Part shown: positions 1 to 9,025 of the stretch, piece after piece | Position numbering within the stretch: position 1 is the first letter of the stretch | Layout of the letters: each line of letters starts with the position of its first letter | Notes under the pieces: generated by a model | Database searches by the model: none | Seen by the model: the letters and a program-made list of their open reading frames with translations, nothing else | Told to the model about the DNA's origin: nothing | Made by a program: the position numbers and the translations under genes | DNA from: Candidatus Gallipaludibacter merdavium | Lineage (GTDB): Bacteria; Bacteroidota; Bacteroidia; Bacteroidales; Paludibacteraceae | Assembly (NCBI GenBank): GCA_017694875.1 | Contig: JADIMG010000072.1 | Span: forward strand, 1-64,000 | DNA length: 64,000 nt | Direction of reading: 5' to 3'

Positions 1-46
1 GTGGGTAGCATCTTTATCTGTTTTATAAAGATAAAGATACCCAAAA

Positions 47-86
47 ATCGGCATATATCCAAAATATTTATTGGGTATATGCCGAT
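47..86 (-). terminator. Intrinsic terminator candidate
   Basis: A nearly perfect inverted repeat (ATCGGCATATA pairing with TATATGCCGAT) is followed on the minus strand by five T residues. It lies downstream of the gene ending at 251 and could back up the hairpin at 202-234. Confidence 0.55.
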
Positions 87-201
87 TATATCAGTCGGTT
101 GTCCTATGAAAGGACTTTTTCAGTGCCCTCTTGTTAGCAGGGCTGTTTTTAAAAAGTTGATAGTTTTCATGTGTTTTAATTTTTATGGTTTTGAGAAAAG
201 C

Positions 202-234
202 AAGCGCTTCCCTACAGGACATAGAAAAGCGCTT
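202..234 (-). terminator. Intrinsic terminator after the secreted-protein gene
   Basis: The 8-bp palindromic arms AAGCGCTT are separated by 17 bases, and the minus-strand side continues into CTTTTCTC. It sits 17 bases beyond the stop of the minus-strand gene 251-1507, so it most likely ends that transcript. Confidence 0.55.
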
Positions 235-250
235 GACAATTATTGTATTA

Positions 251-1507
251 TTATCGTTTTACGATTTTAGTTACAGATTTTCCTGCACGTACAATATAGA
301 TACCGCTGTTTTGATTGCTCATGTCGATATCAGTATTGCCTTCAGCAACAACAGTACCTACCAAGCTGTAAACAACAATATTCGCATTTTCAGGATTGTA
401 GATGGTTTGACCGTCAAAACGGATAGAGTTTGCTTTGTTCGTTTGGATAGCAGATGGATTTTCATTTTTGCTTACAAAATAAGCAGGGCCACCCACTTGA
501 GCTTCTCCATTATATGAGTCACGAGTTCCACGGATGGTAATATTGTCTCCTTCTACAAGATTCAAAGAAGCAAAAGTTTTATTGTTGCTTGTTTGCATTG
601 TAGAGGTTAATCCATATACATAAACTGTTCCAGTAGCATCAACCAAATCAAAATTACCATATTCCGTGTTTTCAAGATTGCTAATAGTACCAGTTAATTC
701 ATAATAAGCATCCTCTGATTCTTCAGCAGCAAGAAAATCGGCTATTGTTGAAACAGTAGTAGTGATGATAGTATAATTCATTGTTACTACAGCGCTACTG
801 TTATTGTCCTTTATTGCAATAGCTTTAAGAGTTGTTGTAGAAGCAATATTGATAGCACCGGTGTAGAGGGTAGATGTGGCAGATGGCTCTGTTCCGTCAA
901 GGGTGTAATAAATTGAAGCACCAGTTGTTGCGCATGTGAGTTCAACATTTTGTGCTTCCGTATATCTACCACCAGCTACGGAAACAACTGGAGGGAGAAC
1001 TGCAACAGGTTGGTCAGAGTAAGTGATTTCAATACTTTTAATATACAAAGCTATGGAAGATGAATTATCCCAATTTAGCACAATTTCACCATTCCCGTTT
1101 CCTAAGAAAGTATAAGGAGTTGCTGTATTGGTAATAGATTGAGAACTTCCAAAAGCGCTACCACCAATAGTAACCGATAAAGTGGCATTGATACCATTTG
1201 CACCAGCAGTGTTGACAACAATTGATGAAATGTATCCTGCAATATTTGAGGTTGATAATGTTATATAAGTTGCAGGTTTACTTTTTGAACCGAATTGTTG
1301 ACCTCTGTCAGTTGTGTTGTTTGTGTCAAAGCCGAAATATCCAGCATTAGTCTGTAAATTCCATTCTACTCCGTTAAGAGTTTGAGCGCCGTTTTCGCTC
1401 CATACTTTAGATGTAAATTCGTACGTGTAGGTTTCTGCCATTACGCTTGTGCTGGCTAAACAGAGTATAGCCAAAAGCGCTTTCTTTAAAGATGTAATTG
1501 TTTTCAT
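251..1507 (-). CDS. Secreted chitobiase-domain protein with C-terminal sorting domain
   Basis: 418 aa. Residues 1-24 form a signal peptide ending in SVMA. The stretch after about 25 is Ser/Thr/Asn-rich beta sandwich material. Residues about 175-245 match the chitobiase/beta-hexosaminidase C-terminal (FN3-like) domain, with the hallmark YYTLDGTEPS. Residues about 255-350 look like an OB-fold module of the kind found in Bacteroidetes surface proteins (TGTISNLENTEYGNF). The last 60 residues (VVYSLVGTVV..GIYIVRAG) resemble the Por-type C-terminal sorting domain. No catalytic residues are visible, so a binding or surface role is more likely than an enzyme. It has its own promoter and terminator and is probably monocistronic. 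Confidence 0.8.
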   Translation of the reverse strand: MKTITSLKKALLAILCLASTSVMAETYTYEFTSKVWSENGAQTLNGVEWNLQTNAGYFGFDTNNTTDRGQQFGSKSKPATYITLSTSNIAGYISSIVVNTAGANGINATLSVTIGGSAFGSSQSITNTATPYTFLGNGNGEIVLNWDNSSSIALYIKSIEITYSDQPVAVLPPVVSVAGGRYTEAQNVELTCATTGASIYYTLDGTEPSATSTLYTGAINIASTTTLKAIAIKDNNSSAVVTMNYTIITTTVSTIADFLAAEESEDAYYELTGTISNLENTEYGNFDLVDATGTVYVYGLTSTMQTSNNKTFASLNLVEGDNITIRGTRDSYNGEAQVGGPAYFVSKNENPSAIQTNKANSIRFDGQTIYNPENANIVVYSLVGTVVAEGNTDIDMSNQNSGIYIVRAGKSVTKIVKR

Positions 1508-1554
1508 AAGCGTATAATTTTGATGGTGAAAAAATGATTTTCATTATTGTTTGG

Positions 1555-1586
1555 GCAAAGGTATAGAAAGATATTTGTAAATACAA
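1555..1586 (-). promoter_or_regulatory. Bacteroides-type promoter
   Basis: Minus strand TTG, 20 bases, then TACCTTTG, matching the -33 TTG / -7 TAnnTTTG consensus. It lies about 50 bases upstream of the start at 1507. Confidence 0.6.
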
Positions 1587-1619
1587 ATAAGGGAATGTTA
1601 TTTTGTTGTGACAAAGCTG

Positions 1620-2243
1620 TTAAAATTCAGCTTGTAAGGCTCTGTTGTAATAATTTTTCCGTTTGGCAGGGCTGATAGGGTGGGTGGTGAAATGCCCGGT
1701 GCGGAGGTCACAGGCATATAAAGTTTGTATTTCCGAGAGAAAAAGAATACTGTATCGGGTGGCATGTTGTCGTTGCAGTTGGCGTGTAAAGGCTATGGTG
1801 GCTTTTACTTGCGTTTCGCTCACGTCGTCTTTGGAAAAGATGTACAAGCCGAATGTTTCGAATTCGCCGTAAAATCCGGACGCCACTTTGCGTACTTTAT
1901 TGGCAATGATCCGTTTCAGGGGAAGCGCCAACTGCCAATAGGAATATTCCTTGTCGCCCAGCCAGTTGCCCGTGTGCAGACCATAGGCATAACCGCTGCT
2001 TTGTATGTCTTTGTAGGCTTCTGACGTGACATCGTGTACGTTGCCAGCCATTTCCGAAAGGAGGGCTTGTGCCGCTTTCTTGTTTTCTTCCATGGCACGT
2101 GTCACTTCAATGCCGATGCCCTTGTTGAGGTCCTGCAAGTCGGGACGGTCCAGATTGACCAGACCGGCATAACGCTCGCCAAATAAGTCGCATAAGGTTA
2201 TTTGGGCATATCGTTCAAAAAAGCAGGTATCAAATTTAGGCAT
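1620..2243 (-). CDS. Conserved hypothetical protein, 207 aa
   Basis: Soluble 207-aa protein with no signal peptide or membrane segment. It begins MPKFDTCFFERYAQ, carries DRPDLQDLNKGIGIEVTRAM near residues 33-52, and has a basic C-terminus. The IGIEVTRAM segment followed by helical sequence is the sort of core seen in small nuclease-like folds, but I do not recognise the family and assign no function. It starts 8 bases after the stop of the DUF3256 gene, so they are probably co-transcribed. Confidence 0.7.
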   Translation of the reverse strand: MPKFDTCFFERYAQITLCDLFGERYAGLVNLDRPDLQDLNKGIGIEVTRAMEENKKAAQALLSEMAGNVHDVTSEAYKDIQSSGYAYGLHTGNWLGDKEYSYWQLALPLKRIIANKVRKVASGFYGEFETFGLYIFSKDDVSETQVKATIAFTRQLQRQHATRYSILFLSEIQTLYACDLRTGHFTTHPISPAKRKNYYNRALQAEF

Positions 2244-2251
2244 GGTTAGAT

Positions 2252-2872
2252 TTATTTTTTGTCGAAAAGCTGTGTGAAATATACGGATAGGGCGTGCATT
2301 TTATCCTTGTATTTTTTCTGTTCGTCGGGTGGTAGCATTTCAATGCTGTTGTTCTGGTAGTCAATGGCATCTGCAATGGTTGAGAAGGTGGCGCTTACAA
2401 ATGCGGGCATCAGTTCGCGTAGGGCTTTCTCGTCATTGTGGAGCGATATGTCCAGAAAATCCTTGGACTCAAACAATGGCTTGCGATAGGGAAGCAAATT
2501 CCATTGCGCATCGTAAAACAGGACCGTGGAGCTGGCTATGGGAGCTTTTACGGTTTCAATGAGACCGATAATGTAGGTGGAGTCGTTCTGGCTGATTTTC
2601 TTGTAGGCCGACAGGCTGTTGGCGGTATGGCTTATGACAATCAGCTGTTGTTCGGGGTCATAGGTGACCAAGGTGCTCTTGCCGCCCAATAGATTAACCA
2701 CGGTGTCAAGTTGGCCGACTTTGGCATATTCTACCAGCTCAAAGCGGTCTTGCTTGTCCAAATAGGGGTTCGTGGACTGTGGCATGTTTACATATATTTC
2801 GTCAATGTTCTGTGCACTGAGTGTGAATAGGCAACTCAGCACCATCATCATAAAACAGATATTTCTTTTCAT
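2252..2872 (-). CDS. DUF3256 family exported protein
   Basis: 206 aa from the ATG at 2872; a longer reading from 2944 would run through the end of the tamB-like gene and is unlikely. Residues 1-21 are a signal peptide (MKRNICFMMMVLSCLFTLSAQ). The body, with IYVNMPQS, a Leu-Val rich middle and the segment TYIIGLIETVKAPIASS, follows the pattern of DUF3256, a Bacteroidales family of unknown function. The start overlaps the stop of the TamB-like gene (2869) by 4 bases, so the two are translationally coupled; a periplasmic partner of the TamB-like protein is a reasonable inference. Confidence 0.75.
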   Translation of the reverse strand: MKRNICFMMMVLSCLFTLSAQNIDEIYVNMPQSTNPYLDKQDRFELVEYAKVGQLDTVVNLLGGKSTLVTYDPEQQLIVISHTANSLSAYKKISQNDSTYIIGLIETVKAPIASSTVLFYDAQWNLLPYRKPLFESKDFLDISLHNDEKALRELMPAFVSATFSTIADAIDYQNNSIEMLPPDEQKKYKDKMHALSVYFTQLFDKK

Positions 2873-5800
2873 TCTTCCGAGGTATTGGTTGGTTCTTTCT
2901 TTTTCTTCTTTTTGGGTGTAAATGCCTTTTGAAGGGCTTTCCAATAGTCGTTCAGCAATTCTCCTACGCTGTTGAACTCTTCCTTGTAGATCAAACCTAC
3001 ACCCTGCATGGTTTGGGCTGTTTTGAGCGAGTACTTGTCAACAGTGTGGGTATAGGCTTTCAGGCGCAGTTTGCCGTTGGGTGTAAGTACATATTCCACA
3101 TCTACGTCACCGATAAATTTGTTGGTGGCAATGTTGTCGTTTCTATATCCGAAATTTCCGTTCACGATAAGCCGGTTGTTGGGCTGATACAGTATTTCCG
3201 TTTCATATTCCTGGGTGGCGGTTTCACCTTCACCATATGACCTGACATTAAACCCGAAGGAAAAGTCGCTGGTCAGTTTGGAAATCCAGTTGTTTATCTG
3301 GCCGGTAACGGTAGAGCTGAGCAGTGAGTAGGCCTCGTTCTGGCTTACGCTGGTGTTGCTGGCACGGATGTATTCCGGCGTGTAGAACTTGTTGAAGATA
3401 AGCAGATAGAGAATTTGCCGATTCATCATTTCTTCGGTGTTGATGATGTTCCTCACTTGCTGTTTCAGTGCTTCGTCGCTGTTGGGCAAATCGATGTCAA
3501 ACTGGATATTGGGGGATGTCAGTTGGCCGGTAAGGTTCAAGATGCAGTTGACCGGCACAGTGGTCCGTTTGGTGGTGGCTTCGATTTGCACATCGTCCAT
3601 CAGGTCACGCAAAGAAGCCGTAAGGCTATAGAGTGCCTTGATGTTGACTGTGGCCATGAACGGATCACCGGTCCAGGTGATGCTACTGCCTTGTGCAATT
3701 TTGAAGTTTTTCCGGAATACGTTTTGCAAAGTAAACTGGTAGTCACCCGATTCGATGGTGTAAGTGCCCAAAAGTCTTACATCCTCGCTGTTTGAATCGT
3801 AATTGATGGCCATGCTGCCATTGCCACGGGCAGTCAAGACGTCGCCCGTTTTGGGGTCAATAATCAGTTGCAGCGTGGCGTCAGGGGTAACGTCAATGGC
3901 CAGACGCAGTTTTACGTGCGATTCGATATTGTTGTTTGGGGATTGGAGGGCAATGCTTTTGTCTTCCGTAACCTCTATCTTGTTCGGGTCTAAGAACGTG
4001 ATGAAGGAATTGTCTGTGGCCACAGCAGCCGATGCCAGTGAAATGTTGAAGGTAGTATGTGGCTCCGTGCGCGCATTCACGTTAATGTTCGATTCGTATT
4101 CATTGCCACTGATGGTGACATTGCCCGACGCATACACTTTTCCAAAGAAGAAATCATTGTCGGCCATGGTGGTATTCATGGCCAGCAGATTGTTGCAGTT
4201 GATGCGTATTCGGTAGGTCAAATCCTGGAAACTGCCATCGTGCTTTACTTGACCGTTGAGTGTGGCAGGATGTCCTTCCGCATCGGTCAAATCGATATTG
4301 TCAAGTAGAATGGCGGTGCGGGTCATGGTTATTGTGTCATTGAAATAGAAAGGTGTACCCAGCATGGATATTTTCATACTGCCGTTCTTGATGTATGCTT
4401 GTCCCTCAAAGTGGATATCGTTTTTTTGACTGAGCCTTCCATACATTCTGAGCTTTCCATATCCGTTGCCGGTCACGTTTTCGGCAAAGCTGTTCATGTA
4501 TCGATTGAGCAACCCTACGCTAAATCCCCTGGCATCGTAATAAAACTCAATCGAGTCTTTTAGCGGTGCGATAGTTCCATTGACAATGGCTACGGTGTCG
4601 TTGTTTTGTGTGGAATGACCTTTGATGAGGATTTCCTGGTTTTCCCTGTCCCAGAGGGCGTTGGCATGGACATCGCCCACGGGTGCCTCGTTTATCTGGC
4701 CGTTTTTCAGCAGAATGTCCGCATTGAAAACCGGTTGCTTCAAGGTGCTGTAGATGTTGGCCACTCCGGTGGCTTCACCTCCGAAACTTACTTCCATTTC
4801 GTCAGGCAACATATTGATGATATAGCCCAAATCGATTTCCTTGAGCTGGATGCTCAAGCTGTCGTTGTGGGTTTTTCCTATACGTCCGTCTACATGCAAA
4901 AGTTGTGTGTTGCTTTGGAAATCAAAATCTTGAATTTGAATGGTAGTGTCGGGCAAGAGGACAATGGGACCTGACGACAATTGCCAGATGGAGTCGGTCA
5001 GGATGATTTGTGTCGGCAGTATTTCCAGTTGTGCCTGAGGAATGTTTTCACCAGGTTGGAGTGTGAGCATGGCATTGAAAGTCCCTTTGTTTGCCGTGCT
5101 GTCGGAGTTGGACCAGTTGATACGGGTGCTGAGGGTATCTTGCTGTGCCGTAATATGTGTCATATAGGAAACCGTATGCGAACTGCCTTGTTGCATAAAT
5201 AAAGCCAGTTGTGCATCTTTCTTGTTACCTTCCAGGCTTAGTGTGATGTTGTTCAGTTGAGCCTTGCCCCATGTGGCGTTGGGTATGCCCAAACGTACTA
5301 CCAAATGATTTCCTTGATTGTTGAAATGTCCTTTGACCATGGATATATCGTTGAATGAGAATGGCAGTTCGAGTGCCTCGCTCAGTTGTCGTGTGCTGTA
5401 CAGATAAACGCTGAATTCCATGGAATCTGCTCTCCGTAAGCTTTGCATTTCCTTAATTTGTTTTGGTGTAAATAAAGAGGGCAAATAGTTATATACTATA
5501 TGCTGGAAGGTGCCGGGAAGTTCGCTGTATAGATACTTTCCTGCAAAATGTGCTTTCAGTATATCGGATTGTACCACTACTTTAGTCGTATTTTCTGTTG
5601 TGGTGGAAGATACGATGAAATTATTGATTGCTATATTTTTGTCGCCGTTGGTAAATAATAGGCTGTCCAGCAACATTTCTCCGTTCAGGTTATCCAGAGA
5701 ATTACCAGTCATATTGACTGCAAGTTTGGCCTTCAGATTGGCATTTGCATATTTGTCATATAGCTTAAGTGCCTTAGGGTCAAATCGGTCCAGGTCAAGA

Positions 5801-7323
5801 TTGAAATGAAAGACCGGTATCTTTTTGCTCAAATCGATAATACCGTTAAAGTCGGCCATCAGGTTAGGGTCTTTGATGGAAAGTTTACCGTCAAAACCTT
5901 TGTTGTTGAAATGACCGTTGGCTTTGATGTCTTTGTAGGCATATCCTTTCAAATCCAGTCGTTTGATGTTGCCGTCTATTTTTCCATGGAGAGGATGAAT
6001 GGAATCTTGTTGCGCTGTTCCTCCAATAGAGAAAGAGATGTTGCCTATCTGATTGTTACCTAACAGCCGACCGAGTTTGAAGCGGGTAGTCTTGATATTG
6101 CCGCTGAAAGTGAGGTCGCTAAAATCTTGAGATGCCTTGAGTAATAAGTCCATGGACACATTGCCCAGCATCGTGTTAAGGGTTCCGTAGGCAACCATGT
6201 TGTTGTAAAAGCCGGAAAAATAGCCTTTGTATTTCATTTTACCCAATTGAGCCATGGGGGAGGGCAGTGTAAAAGGTCTGTTGGTCATGTCAGATAAAAA
6301 GTCCTGCAAGGTACCTTTGGAAAAGGATAAGTCGCTGATTTCAGCATAGATGAAGGTTTGCGAAATGTCGGGCAGACCATTAAACTGGGCTTGACCTCGT
6401 AGTACGGGCTGGTAATTATAATCCAAAGCAATATTGTCGATTTTCAGATTATGTAGCGTACCCTTTGCGTGGGCTTGTAGGGTCACGGTTCCGTTCATGT
6501 TTTTTATGGACGGATGCAAGGGCGAAATGTCGGCAAGTGAAATGTTCGATTGGTTTAGAGGTATATTGATAGCCAGGTTGCCAACTGTATTTCGAGTGAT
6601 GCTGTCGTAGACAAATGTGACCGTATCCATGCTCAGGTAGCTGTTGGGCAGCTTGATACTCAGTTCGGGGAACATGGCGCTCTTTCGGTTGGCAATCAAT
6701 TCCGACTGCATTTTTATCAGTTGCAACCCCGAGCGTTCCTTGAAACTCAGGTGATCTATTTGTGCGTTGAGCGAGTCGGGCGATAGGTGCTCCATGGCGA
6801 CGATGGCTTCAATTTGCTCAATGTCGATATCATGAAGCGAGAACATGCCTGGTTCGGCCTGTGGATAACGCAAGTCCCTTATCTTCAGGCGTGATGAAGC
6901 TATGGTCACATCTTTCACTTCCACTAAAGCATCAAATTTTGCATTGGGGTTATTGAACAGACGCTGGAAAAATGCAATATTTGTCATGCCGGCAGTATCC
7001 GTTTCCATGAAAAAATAAGCGGAATCAAGGTCCAGTTGCTGAATAGTGAATCTTTTACTGAAAAATCCCCATAAGTCAAATTGGGCCTCAATGCTGTTTA
7101 CGGATATCATCTTGTGACCGTGCTGGTCATCAATCTGCAAGTCGCTTATGGCCAACTTGTTGAAAAACTTATACTCCAATTTTCCTATGTGAATATCGGT
7201 TTGGAGATATTCCGACAGCTCTATAGTGGCCACTTGCGCTATAAGTGTCTGTATCTTCTTGTTGTGCAGGAAGATAACTGTTGTCGCCAGCATGAAAAGA
7301 ATCATGATAACAACCAGAAGCAA
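2869..7323 (-). CDS. TamB/DUF490-like inner-membrane to outer-membrane transport protein
   Basis: 1484 aa. An N-terminal membrane anchor (residues about 1-18) is followed by an AsmA-like start (SEYLQTDIHIGKLEYKF) and then a very long region of repeating beta strands. The C-terminal ~350 residues form the conserved TamB domain (GDYQFTLQNVFRKNFKIAQGSSITW, later LTSDFSFGFNVRSYG). TamB-type proteins form a hydrophobic groove across the periplasm and are linked to outer-membrane biogenesis and lipid transport; size and anchor fit that family. The indicated start codon is TTG: the frame is closed by a TAA 8 codons upstream and has no ATG until codon 6, so the exact N-terminus is uncertain. Confidence 0.88.
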   Translation of the reverse strand: MLLVVIMILFMLATTVIFLHNKKIQTLIAQVATIELSEYLQTDIHIGKLEYKFFNKLAISDLQIDDQHGHKMISVNSIEAQFDLWGFFSKRFTIQQLDLDSAYFFMETDTAGMTNIAFFQRLFNNPNAKFDALVEVKDVTIASSRLKIRDLRYPQAEPGMFSLHDIDIEQIEAIVAMEHLSPDSLNAQIDHLSFKERSGLQLIKMQSELIANRKSAMFPELSIKLPNSYLSMDTVTFVYDSITRNTVGNLAINIPLNQSNISLADISPLHPSIKNMNGTVTLQAHAKGTLHNLKIDNIALDYNYQPVLRGQAQFNGLPDISQTFIYAEISDLSFSKGTLQDFLSDMTNRPFTLPSPMAQLGKMKYKGYFSGFYNNMVAYGTLNTMLGNVSMDLLLKASQDFSDLTFSGNIKTTRFKLGRLLGNNQIGNISFSIGGTAQQDSIHPLHGKIDGNIKRLDLKGYAYKDIKANGHFNNKGFDGKLSIKDPNLMADFNGIIDLSKKIPVFHFNLDLDRFDPKALKLYDKYANANLKAKLAVNMTGNSLDNLNGEMLLDSLLFTNGDKNIAINNFIVSSTTTENTTKVVVQSDILKAHFAGKYLYSELPGTFQHIVYNYLPSLFTPKQIKEMQSLRRADSMEFSVYLYSTRQLSEALELPFSFNDISMVKGHFNNQGNHLVVRLGIPNATWGKAQLNNITLSLEGNKKDAQLALFMQQGSSHTVSYMTHITAQQDTLSTRINWSNSDSTANKGTFNAMLTLQPGENIPQAQLEILPTQIILTDSIWQLSSGPIVLLPDTTIQIQDFDFQSNTQLLHVDGRIGKTHNDSLSIQLKEIDLGYIINMLPDEMEVSFGGEATGVANIYSTLKQPVFNADILLKNGQINEAPVGDVHANALWDRENQEILIKGHSTQNNDTVAIVNGTIAPLKDSIEFYYDARGFSVGLLNRYMNSFAENVTGNGYGKLRMYGRLSQKNDIHFEGQAYIKNGSMKISMLGTPFYFNDTITMTRTAILLDNIDLTDAEGHPATLNGQVKHDGSFQDLTYRIRINCNNLLAMNTTMADNDFFFGKVYASGNVTISGNEYESNINVNARTEPHTTFNISLASAAVATDNSFITFLDPNKIEVTEDKSIALQSPNNNIESHVKLRLAIDVTPDATLQLIIDPKTGDVLTARGNGSMAINYDSNSEDVRLLGTYTIESGDYQFTLQNVFRKNFKIAQGSSITWTGDPFMATVNIKALYSLTASLRDLMDDVQIEATTKRTTVPVNCILNLTGQLTSPNIQFDIDLPNSDEALKQQVRNIINTEEMMNRQILYLLIFNKFYTPEYIRASNTSVSQNEAYSLLSSTVTGQINNWISKLTSDFSFGFNVRSYGEGETATQEYETEILYQPNNRLIVNGNFGYRNDNIATNKFIGDVDVEYVLTPNGKLRLKAYTHTVDKYSLKTAQTMQGVGLIYKEEFNSVGELLNDYWKALQKAFTPKKKKKKEPTNTSEE

Positions 7324-7423
7324 TATTTGAAGCGCCTTCTTGATAGTTTAAAATGATATATTCAGGCAAAAGTAAGGAAAAAACTTGATACTTTCCTAAT
7401 ATCCTGCCTGTTTGCATAGAACA

Positions 7424-7604
7424 AATTCCACGTTAAAATGTTTACAGGTTTTTAGAGATAAAATAGTGGCAGGTGACAATAATTCCGTTTGTTTGGGCAT
7501 ATTGTTATACTATTCAGAGAGTGGGAAATCGGTTGTGTGATGGAATAAAGACGGATATAGGAAAGGGGGTATGAACAACCAATGCTTTGTTGGATGAAGA
7601 TACC
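7424..7604. other. Intergenic stretch without a gene
   Basis: About 180 bases between the tamB-like gene and the DUF3990 gene. Apart from a likely -7 element for tamB (TACTTTTG on the minus strand at 7366-7374) I see no ORF, repeat or RNA. Confidence 0.5.
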
Positions 7605-8084
7605 CTAAATCTCTATGGATTCTATGTATTTCAATAAGGCTGCCGCCCGTGCAGAATGAAAAGAAAGCTGATTGAATAATGTATGTGTTTTCAACATCTC
7701 AATGGCAGCATCTGCAGTAATGACCCCTTGTTCGTATAAGCGAATTGTGGCATACAACTGGTCGTTGGCAACAGGTCCCATTGTCAAATCATAACTGTTA
7801 CTTCCTTGTCCTTTGCGGTTGGTGACAACAAAATCTAGCCATTCCTTTGTTGCGCCATCAAAGCGACAGACAGAAAATCCCATTTCAAGAATATTGTCCG
7901 GTACTTCATACACAGAAACAATTGCCTTTTGACTCTGGATCCGGTTCTTTTTGAGTTCTGCCCATTTTTCTGCTTGTTCAAGTTTTGTTGTCGTATAAAA
8001 TCCTTTCCCGAAATCAGTCGCCTTGCGCCCTTTTAGAATGTTAGGTCTTTTCACAGTAACGGTTGAGCCGTGATACAGTTTCAT
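7605..8084 (-). CDS. DUF3990 protein, ADP-ribosyltransferase-like fold, candidate toxin
   Basis: 159 aa. It opens with LYHGSTVTVKRPN and continues DFGKGFYTTTKLEQAEKWA, the classic DUF3990 signature, which is related to ADP-ribosyltransferase folds (the early H/Y-G-S and the F-Y-T-T elements are NAD-site-like). Its ATG overlaps the stop of the upstream DUF3791-type gene (shared TGA/ATG bases around 8081-8084), a strict two-gene operon. Families DUF3990 and DUF3791 are repeatedly found as neighbours in gut Bacteroidetes and Firmicutes. A toxin-antitoxin or defence role is inference from fold and pairing. Confidence 0.75.
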   Translation of the reverse strand: MKLYHGSTVTVKRPNILKGRKATDFGKGFYTTTKLEQAEKWAELKKNRIQSQKAIVSVYEVPDNILEMGFSVCRFDGATKEWLDFVVTNRKGQGSNSYDLTMGPVANDQLYATIRLYEQGVITADAAIEMLKTHTLFNQLSFHSARAAALLKYIESIEI

Positions 8085-8524
8085 TTCTTTTTGTTTATAT
8101 AGGTTGTTATTGTGTCCAGGATATATTCTTTGTCTTGTGTATGGAGCATCTCAAAATTATCGTGTAGAAATTGAAAGATGCCATGTTTAGAGAACAATAG
8201 AAGTATTTCTTCGCTGCTTTTTTTATGGGCTTCTCTATAATTTTCCATACAAAACATCATGAAAAGTAGAATTTTGGGAGTCAAATCTTGTTCTTTTCTT
8301 CGCTCCGCTTTTTCTTTTTCCAGTATTTCATAAAGTGAGACGGTGCTTGCATACCATAGCTTTGTATTCTCATCCAATAAAGATGTATATAGTCGGGAGG
8401 AATAGATGTAAAAGAGAGCATCATGCAATGGTAATGCCTTTTTTTGCATGATCATTTCTACCAACTCTTTCATCACAAAAGGAAGCATGGATGAACCGAT
8501 CTGGTTTTGTAAAGAAGTTTCCAT
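8081..8524 (-). CDS. DUF3791-domain partner protein of the DUF3990 gene
   Basis: 147 aa, all helical. Residues about 25-75 (LHDALFYIYSSRLYTSLLDENTKLWY) match the small helical component often encoded between DUF3990 and DUF3791 genes. Residues about 85-145 (ILLFMMFCMENYREAHKKS..LHTQDKEYILDTI) match DUF3791. The protein is therefore a fusion of two antitoxin-like modules normally encoded separately. It is the first gene of the pair and has a strong promoter. Confidence 0.75.
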   Translation of the reverse strand: METSLQNQIGSSMLPFVMKELVEMIMQKKALPLHDALFYIYSSRLYTSLLDENTKLWYASTVSLYEILEKEKAERRKEQDLTPKILLFMMFCMENYREAHKKSSEEILLLFSKHGIFQFLHDNFEMLHTQDKEYILDTITTYINKKK

Positions 8525-8534
8525 AGTTTTTTTT

Positions 8535-8565
8535 GCAAATGTAGCGAATGGTGAGCGTAATACAA
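8535..8565 (-). promoter_or_regulatory. Bacteroides-type promoter for the DUF3791/DUF3990 pair
   Basis: Minus strand TTG, exactly 19 bases, TACATTTG, ending 11 bases before the ATG at 8524, so the leader is very short. Confidence 0.7.
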
Positions 8566-8625
8566 AATGAAAACGCAGTTTTGCTGGTTTTCATTTGCTT
8601 CTGTGCTTGGCTTTTGTTCTCTTTG

Positions 8626-8939
8626 GATAAGATAATTAGCGGTTCGGCATAGTCGAATTGTAAAACTTTGTTTTCCATTTAGTAACTGAATCTGGGCGGC
8701 ACCTCATCAAAACTTAAACAAGCTTAATATTGGATTCGGCTTGCACCAGATTTGCCTTTGCGCTCACCTTTCACTATCTCTGAATAAGATAGGATGCGTT
8801 TCGGCATAGTCAAATTGTAAAACTTTGTTTTCTATTTAGTAACTGAATCTGGGCGGCGCCTCATCAAAACTTAAACAAGCTTAATATTGGATTCGGCTTG
8901 CACCAGATTTGCCTTTGCGCTCACCTTTCACTATCTTTG
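8626..8939. repeat. 157-bp tandem direct repeat, two copies
   Basis: The block starting TTCGGCATAGT at 8643 recurs from 8800 with only a few changes; the similarity extends left over GATAAGATA. Each copy contains, on the minus strand, the same short coding start (MENKVLQFDYAE in copy 1; ATG changed to ATA in copy 2). On the plus strand each ends at a promoter -7 element, intact (TATCTTTG) in copy 2 and mutated (TATCTCTG) in copy 1. It looks like a local duplication of a promoter plus gene-start fragment. Confidence 0.8.
8909..8939 (+). promoter_or_regulatory. Promoter of tsaD
   Basis: TTG at 8909-8911, 20 bases, TATCTTTG at 8932-8939, at the right edge of the second repeat copy and about 87 bases upstream of the tsaD start. 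Confidence 0.6.
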
Positions 8940-9025
8940 TAGCTGGAAAAAGCAGGGTGACAACTGACTTTGTTTGATGTTTATCTACTTGTTGATATAT
9001 AGTGATATATTATAGCATTTGAGAT

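Noticed and set aside
3415..4308. Several plus-strand ORFs over 100 codons inside the tamB-like gene
   Set aside because: They are antisense shadows of a 1484-residue gene with a clear family match, and have no promoter or coding pattern.
8421..8678. 85-aa minus-strand ORF starting MENKVLQFDYAE
   Set aside because: It passes into the promoter and start of the DUF3791 gene in another frame; only its first ~12 codons recur in the tandem repeat, so it is a fragment rather than a gene.
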